Shown here in pieces: positions 43,441-51,300 of a DNA stretch of 64,000 nucleotides (its first letter is position 1; each line of letters starts with the position of its first letter). This DNA is from Anaeromyxobacter soli. GTDB lineage: Bacteria; Myxococcota; Myxococcia; Myxococcales; Anaeromyxobacteraceae. The stretch covers positions 1-64,000 of the forward strand of contig NZ_JAKZLF010000021.1 of NCBI RefSeq assembly GCF_022808855.1, written 5' to 3'. Under the pieces are notes generated by a model. It was given only the letters and a program-made list of their open reading frames with translations. It ran no database searches and was not told where the DNA came from. The position numbers and the translations under genes were made by a program.

Positions 43441-44409
43441 GTGCGCCTGCGATCCAGAGGACGGCCGACCGAGGGCCCGCCCACCCCGCCGCCGCCCGGC
43501 GTCCACGCCCCGTCACGCGCCGCGCTCGGCGCGGGGGCGCCCTCCGGGCTCGCGCGCGCGGCCTGGCTCGCGGCCGCGTTCGGGATGACGGTCTGCGTCG
43601 GCTTCGCCGACTACCTCACCGGCACGGACGTCTCGCTCATCCTGCTCTACCTCGCGCCGATCGGCTTCAGCACCTGGTTCGTCACGCTGCGGGGCGGGGT
43701 CGCGCTCTCGATCGGCGGCGCCGTGGTCGCCACCGCCGCCGACACGCTGTACCGGCTCGAGTCGGGCGGGCGCGCGCTGCCGGTGGCGGTGCTCGGCTGG
43801 AACGGCGTCATCCAGCTCGGCACCTCGCTCGCGCTCGTCCTCGTCCTGAACGCGCTCCGGGTCCGGCTCGAGGCGGAGGAGCTCCTCGCCCGCACCGACA
43901 CGCTCACGCACATCCCCAACCGGCGCGCCTTCATCGAGGCCGCCACGCTGGAGCTGGAGCGCGCGCGGCGGCACCGCCGGCCGCTCACGTTCGCCTACGT
44001 GGACTGCGACGACTTCAAGGACGTGAACGACCGGCTCGGCCACGCGGAGGGCGACGCGCTGCTCGCCGTCGTCGGGCGGACGCTCCGGTCGGCGACCCGC
44101 GCCATCGACTCGGTCGCGCGCCTGGGAGGCGACGAGTTCGGGCTCCTGCTCCCGGAGACCGACGAGCCGATGGCGGAGGCGCTCCTCGCGCGGCTCCAGG
44201 GGACGCTGCGGGAGACGATGGACCGGCACGGCTGGGCGGTGCGCTTCAGCGTCGGGGCGGCGGTGTTCCGAAAGCCCGCCGTCTCGGTGGACGAGATGAT
44301 GGCGCGCGCGGACGAGCTCATGTACGCGGCGAAGCGCACGGCCAAGGGGTCGGTCAGGCTCGGCGTGTTCGACGGCGGCGCGCGCGCCAGCGCGGCCCGG
44401 CCGAGGTAA
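43441..44409 (+). CDS. Membrane diguanylate cyclase (GGDEF domain)
   Basis: The protein has 322 residues. Four to five hydrophobic helices occupy residues ~30-130. The GGDEF domain (~150-310) is intact: DTLTHIPNRRAFIEAA, YVDCDDFKDVNDRLGHAEGDALL (metal and GTP binding) and ARLGGDEFGLLL. The inhibitory I-site RxxD is present exactly five residues before GGDEF (RAID, then SVARL), so the product c-di-GMP should bind back and stop it. It makes cyclic di-GMP from two GTP. There is no EAL domain. It sits between an OmpA-like lipoprotein gene and rlmL. Confidence 0.93.
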   Translation: MRLRSRGRPTEGPPTPPPPGVHAPSRAALGAGAPSGLARAAWLAAAFGMTVCVGFADYLTGTDVSLILLYLAPIGFSTWFVTLRGGVALSIGGAVVATAADTLYRLESGGRALPVAVLGWNGVIQLGTSLALVLVLNALRVRLEAEELLARTDTLTHIPNRRAFIEAATLELERARRHRRPLTFAYVDCDDFKDVNDRLGHAEGDALLAVVGRTLRSATRAIDSVARLGGDEFGLLLPETDEPMAEALLARLQGTLRETMDRHGWAVRFSVGAAVFRKPAVSVDEMMARADELMYAAKRTAKGSVRLGVFDGGARASAARPR

Positions 44410-44418
44410 AAGACGGCG

Positions 44419-45570
44419 ATGCGCTTCTTCGCGACGTGCGCGAAGGGTACCGAGGGTGCCCTCCGCCGAGAGCTGTCCGCGCTCCGCCTCCCCGCCGTGC
44501 GCGGCGACCGCGGCGGCGTCTCCTTCGAGGGCCCGCTCGAGGCCGGCATGAAGGCCTGCCTGCACGCGCGCACGGCGATGCGCGTGCTCCTCGAGCTCGC
44601 GCGGTTCCCCGCCCCGTCGCCGGAGGCGCTCTACGAGGGCGCGCGCCAGGTGGCCTGGGGCGAGTGGCTCACGCTCCGGACCACCCTCGCGGTCGAGGCG
44701 ACGGTCACCTCCTCCGCCATCACGCACTCGGGGTACGCTGCGCTCAAGGTGAAGGACGCGGCGGTGGACGTGCTCCGCGAGGCGCTCGGCGCGCGCCCCG
44801 ACGTCGATGCCAAGGATCCCGACGTCCGCATCGTCCTCCACCTCGCCCGCGACGAGGCGGCCCTCTCGCTCGACCTCGCCGGCGAGCCGCTCCACCGCCG
44901 CGGCTACCGCGGCGGCGCGGCCACCCTGGCGCCGCTCAAGGAGACCCTCGCCGCCGCGATCCTGCTCCTCGGCGGCGTGGACCCCGAGGCGCCTTTCGTG
45001 GATCCGATGGCCGGCTCCGGAACGCTCGCGATCGAGCACGCGCTCCGCGCCCGCCACGTCGCGCCCGGCCTCGGCCGCGCGTTCGGCTTCCAGCGCTGGC
45101 CGATGTACCGCGGCGCCCCCCAGTCCGCCTGGGACCGCATGAAGGTCGAGGCGCGCGAGGCGATCCTCCCGCGCGCGCCCGCGCCGGTGCTCGCCCGCGA
45201 TCTCCACACCAAGGCCATCGACGCCCTCCACCGCAACGCCGCCGCCGCCGGGGTGGCCGCGGACGTGACCATCGAGCGCGGCGACGCGCGCGAGCTCCAG
45301 CCCATCGCGGCGCGCGGCTTCCTCGTCACGAACCCGCCCTACGGCGAGCGGCTCATGTCGGGCGAGGAGGACCCGCGCGTGCAGCAGAAGAAGCTCGGAG
45401 GCTTCTACCGCGGCCTCGCCGAGATGCTCGCCCGCCACTCCGGGTGGACCGCCGTCGTGCTCTCGGGGAACCCGCTCCTCGAGCGTGCGATCGCGCTCCG
45501 GCCCGAGGTGGATCACCGGCTCTGGAACGGCCCGCTCGAGGCGCACCTGCTGAAGTACCGCATCCCGTGA
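44419..45570 (+). CDS. rlmL: RlmL-type rRNA N2-guanine methyltransferase
   Basis: The protein has 383 residues, the N-terminal (RlmL) half of the E. coli bifunctional enzyme. Residues ~5-160 hold the THUMP domain (FATCAKGTEGALRRELSAL, VTSSAITHSGYAALKVKDAAVD), and the methyltransferase has PFVDPMAGSGTLAIEHAL, VLARDLHTKAIDALHRNA and the catalytic TNPPYGERL. It modifies guanine 2445 of 23S rRNA in E. coli; the site here is assumed. It lacks the RlmK half. Start ATG follows the cyclase stop by 9 nt. Confidence 0.92.
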   Translation: MRFFATCAKGTEGALRRELSALRLPAVRGDRGGVSFEGPLEAGMKACLHARTAMRVLLELARFPAPSPEALYEGARQVAWGEWLTLRTTLAVEATVTSSAITHSGYAALKVKDAAVDVLREALGARPDVDAKDPDVRIVLHLARDEAALSLDLAGEPLHRRGYRGGAATLAPLKETLAAAILLLGGVDPEAPFVDPMAGSGTLAIEHALRARHVAPGLGRAFGFQRWPMYRGAPQSAWDRMKVEAREAILPRAPAPVLARDLHTKAIDALHRNAAAAGVAADVTIERGDARELQPIAARGFLVTNPPYGERLMSGEEDPRVQQKKLGGFYRGLAEMLARHSGWTAVVLSGNPLLERAIALRPEVDHRLWNGPLEAHLLKYRIP

Positions 45571-45692
45571 GCCGGCCGCGGGCGAGTGACGAGGACGTCG
45601 GGCCGGACCCCGCGCCGGGACGACCGGCCTCGGACCCGACCGCGACCAGACTCTCCGTTGCAGCGCCCGCGGCGCTCGCCTACGGTTCGGCC

Positions 45693-46265
45693 GTGCGCCC
45701 GCTCCTCACCGTCCTCCTCGCGATGGCGCTCACGGCCTCCCCCGCGCGCGCCGCCGAGGCGCCCCGCGCCACGCCGGGCCGCGCGGCCCCGAAGGCGGCC
45801 TCTCCCGCCGGTGGAAAGGAGTCGGTCGAGCGCCGCCGGGAGGCGATCGCGCGTGAGCTCATCCGGCTCGGCGGCGAGCTGCAGCGCGCCATCGAGGCGG
45901 GCGACGTCGGGGCCGTCGTGGCGCGCGTCCCGCCGGACGGGCTGCGCTGCGGCGACCGCGTCGTGCCGCGCGAGCGGGTCGAGCAGGATCTCCGCGCGGA
46001 GGGGAGCTGGCTGCACGGCGTCTTCTTCGGCGGACCCGGCCACGTCCCCTTCCCCGGGATGGCCCGCTCGCTGCGCGCCTTCTTCCGCGAGGCGCGCGAG
46101 GTGGCGGTGCTCGTCGCGTTCCGCGCGGACGCCCGCGCGGGGCCGGCCGGCCTGCCCTGCATCGACTACCGAGCGCCCGGCCTCGGGACGCCCGGGGCGC
46201 CGCTCTGCTTCGTGCGGCGCGACGGCCGCTGGTGGTTCACCGAGAGCCTGTACCCGTGCCGGTGA
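45693..46265 (+). CDS. Hypothetical secreted protein
   Basis: The protein has 190 residues from a GTG chosen because it yields a clear signal peptide (VRPLLTVLLAMALTASPARA). A charged helix (SVERRREAIARELIRLGGELQRAI) leads to a small domain with conserved-looking cysteines and Trp/Phe (RVPPDGLRCGDRVVPRERV, VFFGGPGHVPFPG, LPCIDYRAPGLG, WWFTESLYPCR). Four cysteines could form two disulfides in the periplasm. The family is not recognised. TTGCAG (45658-45663) and TACGGT (45681-45686), 17 bp apart, form a possible promoter whose start would coincide with the GTG. Confidence 0.55.
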   Translation: MRPLLTVLLAMALTASPARAAEAPRATPGRAAPKAASPAGGKESVERRREAIARELIRLGGELQRAIEAGDVGAVVARVPPDGLRCGDRVVPRERVEQDLRAEGSWLHGVFFGGPGHVPFPGMARSLRAFFREAREVAVLVAFRADARAGPAGLPCIDYRAPGLGTPGAPLCFVRRDGRWWFTESLYPCR

Positions 46266-46298
46266 GGATGCGGGGCGCGGACGGCGCCCCGCCGCGGG

Positions 46299-47627
46299 TC
46301 ACGACGTCCCCAGCTCGCCGAGCAGCTTCTTCGCCTTCCGGAGATAGCCGCGCGGCCTCGACGCCTCGGGCATCGCCTCGCCGTCGCTCATGGCGCGCTC
46401 GAGCGTCGCGCGCGCGCCGGGGCGATCGCCGAGCTTCGCCTGCGCCTCCGCGCGGAGCACCAGCACCCGGATCCGGCGCGGTCCCTCCGCGAGCGCGAGC
46501 GCGCGGTCGGCGGCGCCGAGCGCGTCGGCCGGCCGCCCGAGGGCGAGGTAGAGGACACCGAGGTTCGTGGGGGGCACGTACTCGCCGGGCAGCTCGCGCT
46601 CGGACGCGAGGAGCGCCGGGAGCATGCGCTCCGGCTCGCCGATGCGCAGCGCCGCCTGGAGCCGCTGCCCGTCGAAGGCGGAGCGCGCGAGCGGGGTCGG
46701 CGCGCGGCGGGCCTCCCCGTCCAGGAACGCGAGCCAGCGGCGCGCGAGCGCCTTCGCCCCGGCCGCGTCCCCCGCCTCGGCCCGCGCCGAGGAGAGGACG
46801 TCGTACAGCCAGGAGCGGTCGTCCGCGAGGACCCCGCGCGCGTCCAGCGCACGCCGCGCGCCGGGCTCGAGCGCGGCGACCTCCGCCGCGCGCGCCTTGG
46901 CGTCCTCGAGCTCGAGCGCGCACGAGAGCCCCTGGGCGGCGACGCGCGCCGCGCTCGCGCCGCGGAGGCCGGGCAGGACCTCGCCCGCCGCGCGCGCGCA
47001 GCCGGCGGGGTCGCCCGCCATCGAGAGCGCCTGGACCGCGGCCTCGGAGGCGCGCTCCCGCGCCGGGAAGCTCTTGCCGCCCGCCGCGAGCGCCTCGTGG
47101 TAGGCCACCGCGGCCTCCGCGTGCCTCCGCGCGCCGAGGAGCCGGTCCGCGCGCGCGAGCGCCTCCTCCGCGCGCGACACCTCGCCGGCCCGGAGCTGGC
47201 GCTCACCGTCGAGCGCGATCCGCTCGATCTGCTCGGCCGTCGCGGTCCCGGCCCAGCGGACGATCACCCGCTCGTCCTCCGGGTTCACGACGAGGATGCT
47301 CGGCCACGCGTCGATCGGGAACTTGCCGACGAAGGCCGCGTTCCTGGGCTTCTCCGTGTCGATGTCGAGCCAGACGAACCGTCCGGCGAGCTTCTGGAGC
47401 CGCTTGTCCGGGAGGACGTAGGCCCGCATGAAGCGGCAGGTGGGTCACCAGGGGGCCCAGACGTCCACGACGAGCGGCACGCCGCGCGAGCGCGCCTCGG
47501 CGCGCGCGCGGTCGTAGTCGTCCGCGATGGACCGGCCCCGCGCGGTGCCGGGCGCCGCGACCGCGCGGACCGGCCCGACGAGGGCGAGCGCTGCGGCGAG
47601 GACGGCGACGGAGGCGGGGAGTCGCAT
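46299..47627 (-). CDS. Secreted thioredoxin-fold/TPR protein with in-frame TGA at the active-site position (candidate selenoprotein)
   Basis: Read through a TGA at 47445-47447, this is one frame of 442 residues. A signal peptide (MRLPASVAVLAAALALVGPVRAVA) precedes VPLVVDVWAPW, then TGA, PTC, RFMRAYVLPDKRLQKLAGRFVWLDIDTEKPR and the cis-Pro region AWPSILVVNPEDE: a thioredoxin fold in which W-C-P-T-C appears as W-(TGA)-P-T-C, with the TGA as codon 61 and Cys64 intact. From ~residue 150 the chain is TPR-like (ERASEAAVQALSMAGDP, VPPTNLGVLYLALGRPADALGAADRALAL). Coding character is seamless on both sides of the TGA, so selenocysteine is the simplest reading; a single-base error or nonsense mutation (TGC to TGA) is the alternative. 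It is probably periplasmic with a redox role. Confidence 0.7.
47399..47437 (-). promoter_or_regulatory. SECIS-like stem-loop after the in-frame TGA
   Basis: On the mRNA, GCCGCUU (nt 8-14 after the UGA) pairs perfectly with AAGCGGC (nt 40-46), and inside it CGG (19-21) pairs with CCG (34-36) under an apical loop beginning with a G (nt 22). The loop begins 21 nt after the UGA, within the 16-37 nt window described for bacterial SECIS elements. Confidence 0.45.
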
Positions 47628-47695
47628 GCCCGGAGCATAGCGTCCGGGCTCCCCGCGCGACAGCGGAAGCTCACGACCGGCGCTCGCGAGCGCCG

Positions 47696-48217
47696 TCAGG
47701 CGCCACCGGTCCGGGTCTCGCGCGGCGGCGCCTCGGCGAGCCGCACCGGCCCGTCGCCGCGCTTCAGCGAGAGCGCGAGCGTGAAGCGCGCGACCGGCTC
47801 CTCACCGTACTTGTCCGGCACGAGCGCCGTGATCCCGACGGGCAAGGTCACGCGCTCGCCGGTCTCGTGCGTCTTGCGCACCGCCGCGGCGACGCGCGCG
47901 CCGTCGGCGCAGCGGAAGAGGACGTCGCCGTCGGCGCGCTTCAGGAACTCTCCCTTCACGTCGGCGAAGACGAGCTTCACGCCGCGGAACTTCCCGACGG
48001 TGGTGAGCCGCGCGGCGTGCAGCCCGCCGGCCAGGTCGGCGCCCGCGCACAGCGCGCCGAAGTACATGGAGCCGAGGTGGTTCCGCGTGCGCCAGCCGAG
48101 GGGGATCTCGATCTCGCAGACCTCCTCGTCGAGCCGCATCACCCGGGGCCCGACGAAGAGGAGCACCGGGATCCTGAGGGACAGCAGGCGTACGAGCGCG
48201 GTTTCCTTGAGCAGCAT
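47696..48217 (-). CDS. DUF4442-like hotdog-fold protein (possible thioesterase)
   Basis: The protein has 173 residues. Signature segments are EVCEIEIPLGWRTRNHLGSMYFGALCAGADLAGGL and KFRGVKLVFADVKGEFLKRADGDVLFRC, matching DUF4442, a single hotdog domain related to acyl-CoA thioesterases. Catalysis has not been shown for the family. The ATG at 48217 was chosen, with GGGGAG 4 nt upstream; an in-frame ATG at 48250 has none. It is divergent from lhr. Confidence 0.8.
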   Translation of the reverse strand: MLLKETALVRLLSLRIPVLLFVGPRVMRLDEEVCEIEIPLGWRTRNHLGSMYFGALCAGADLAGGLHAARLTTVGKFRGVKLVFADVKGEFLKRADGDVLFRCADGARVAAAVRKTHETGERVTLPVGITALVPDKYGEEPVARFTLALSLKRGDGPVRLAEAPPRETRTGGA

Positions 48218-48304
48218 GAGGCTCCCCGTCGAGGTTGAGGCACGAATCATAGGGGGGAGCCCGAGACGCGGGCGTCGCCCGGGCGGGGCGCTTAAGAGAA
48301 GCGC

Positions 48305-51300
48305 GTGCTCGACAGCTTCCACCCGGTCGTCCGCGACTGGTTCACGCGGCGGTTCGGCGACGCGACGGAGCCGCAGACGCCCGCCTGGCGGGAGATCGAC
48401 GCGCGGCGCGACGTGCTCGTCTCGGCGCCCACGGGCTCGGGCAAGACGCTCGCGGCGTTCCTCCACGCCATCGACGCCCTCCTGAAGGAGGGGCTCGCCG
48501 GCGAGCTCGGCGACCGGACGCGCGTCGTCTACGTCTCGCCGCTGCGCGCGCTCGGCAACGACATCACGAGGAACCTGCAGGCGCCGCTCGCCGAGATCCG
48601 CGCCGCGGCCCACGCGGCCGGGCTCACGCTGCCCGAGCTCCGGGTCGCGGTCCGCACCGGGGACACGCCCGCCTCGGCACGGCGCAAGCTCCTGCTCCGT
48701 CCGCCGCACATCCTCGTCACCACGCCCGAGTCGCTCTACCTCCTGCTCACGAGCGAGAGCGGGCGGGCCTCCTTGGGCGACGTCGAGGCGGTGATCGTGG
48801 ACGAGATCCACGCCCTCGCGGGCGACAAGCGCGGCGCGCACCTCGCGCTCTCCCTCGAGCGGCTCGAGGCGCTCGCGCGGCGGCGGCCCCAGCGCATCGG
48901 CCTCTCCGCCACGGTCGATCCGGTGGAGGAGGTGGCGCGCTTCCTCGTCGGCTCGGAGCGGGTCGATCCGCGGGGCCGTCCGCGCTGCGCGATCGTGGAG
49001 GTCGGCCGCCGGCGCCGCTTCGACGTGGCGATCGAGGTCCCGCGCGACGAGCTCTCGTCGGTCGCCTCGAGGGAGCTGTGGGCCGAGACCTACGACCGGG
49101 TGGCCGACCTCATCCGCGAGCACCGCTCCACGCTCGTGTTCGTGGGCACCCGCAGGCTCGCGGAGCGGGCGGCGCACGCGCTCGTCGAGCGGCTCGGGGA
49201 GGGCGCGGTGTCGGCGCACCACGGCAGCCTCTCCCGCGAGCGCCGGCTCGCCACGGAGGAGAAGCTGAAGGCGGGCGCGCTGCGCGCGGTGGTGGCGACC
49301 GCCTCGCTCGAGCTCGGCATCGACGTGGGCGAGGTGGACCTCGTCGTCCAGCTCGGCTCGCCGGGGGCGATCTCCACCGGCACCCAGCGCATCGGGCGCG
49401 CCGCGCACGTGCGGGGCGGCACGCCCAAGGGCCGGCTCTTCCCGATGAGCCGCGACGAGCTCGTGGAGTGCGCCGCGCTCGTGCGCGGGCTCCGGCGCGC
49501 GCGCCTCGAGCCCGTCGCGGTGCGGGCCGCGCCCCTCGACGTCCTCGCCCAGCAGCTCGTGGCCGAGGCGACCTGCGGGTCGATCCACGAGGACCGCCTC
49601 TACGCGCTCGCGCGGCGCGCCTGGCCGTACCACGACCTCGCGCGGGCCGACTTCGACGCGGTGGTGGAGATGCTCTCGGAGGGGATCGCCACCACGCCCG
49701 GCCGCACCACCGCGCTCCTCCACCGCGACGGCGTGCACGGCCGCGTCAAGGCGCGGCGCGGAGCGCGCATCGCCGCGCTCACCGGCGGCGGGACCATCCC
49801 CGACACCGCGCAGTACGCCGTGGTGGCCGAGCCGGAGGGCGTGACCATCGGGCAGGTGGACGAGGACTTCGCGGTGGAGAGCCTGGCGGGCGACGTGTTC
49901 CTGCTCGGCACGACCTCCTGGATGATCCGGCGCGTGGAGGCCGGGATCGTCCGGGTCGAGGACGCCCACGGCGCTCCGCCGGGCGTCCCGTTCTGGAACG
50001 CCGAGGCGCCGGGGCGGAGCGGCGCCCTGTCGGCGGAGGTGTCGGCGCTGCGCGCGGAGCTCGAGCCGCGCCTCGCCGACCCCCAGGCGGCCGTCGCCTG
50101 GCTCGCGGCGGAGGCGGCGCTGCCCGAGGCGGGCGCGCGCCAGGTGGTGGACTACCTCGCGGCGGGGCGCGCGGCGCTCGGCGCGCTGCCCACGCAGGAC
50201 ACGCTCGTCGCGGAGCGCTTCTTCGACGAGGCCGGCGGGATGCAGCTCGTCCTGCACGCGCCGTTCGGCGCGCGCACCAACCGCGCCTTCGGGCTCGCGC
50301 TCCGCAAGCGCTTCTGCCGCACGTTCGACTTCGAGCTGCAGGCCGCCGCGACCGACGACGGCGTGCTCCTCTCGCTCGGGCCGCAGCACGCGTTCCCGCT
50401 CGAGACCATCTTCTCCTACGTCACGCCCGCGACGCTCGACGAGGTGCTCGAGCAGGCGGTGCTCCAGGCGCCCATGTTCGGCGTGCGCTGGCGCTGGAAC
50501 GCCACGCGCGCGCTCGCCATCCCCCGCCTCTTCAGGGGCAAGCGCATGCCTCCGCCCATCGCGCGGATGCGCGCCGAGGACCTGCTCGCCGCGGTCTTCC
50601 CGGCGCAGGTCGCCTGCCAGGACAACGCGCCGGGCGGGCCGATCGAGGTGCCCGCTCACCCGCTCGTGCGCGAGACGCTGCGCGACTGCCTCACCGAGGC
50701 GATGGACGCGGCCGGGCTCCGGAGCTTGCTCGCGCGGATCGCGGCCGGCGAGGTGCGGCTGCTCGCGGTGGACACGCCCGAGCCCTCGCCGCTCTCGCAC
50801 GAGCTCCTCAACGCCCGGCCCTGGGCGTTCCTCGACGACGCGCCGCTCGAGGAGCGCCGCGCGCGGGCCGTCGCGGTGCGGCGGTCGTTGCCGGCGGCCG
50901 AGGCGAGCGGCATCGGCGCGCTCGATCCCGCCGCCATCGCGGAGGTCGCCGAGCAGGTGTGGCCCGCGCCGCGGGACGCGGACGAGGTGCACGACGCGCT
51001 CCTCGATCTGGGGATCCTGCCGCTGGCGCCCGCGTCCGGATGGGAGCGGTGGCTCGGCGAGCTCGAGGCGGCGGGGCGGGCGGCCGTGATGACCGTGGGT
51101 GAGCGCCGGTGGTGGGTGGCGGCGGAGCGTGTGGGGACGGCGAGGGGGGCGGCGGGGGGGATGGGCGGATCGACGTCGACCTCGACCGCGAGCCCGACCT
51201 CGAACCCGACCTTCTCCCCTCCCCTCTCCCCGCTCGCGTCCGAGCGCATCCCCGAAGATCCGGTCCTCGCCCTCGTCCGCGGCTGGGTCACCCACCTCGG

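Noticed and set aside
47445-47627. A separate 60-codon gene ending at the TGA, with a second gene starting at 47429
   Set aside because: The two pieces are the halves of one thioredoxin fold in one frame, and the second ATG is the conserved internal Met after PTCRF with no ribosome binding site. A pseudogene cannot be fully excluded.
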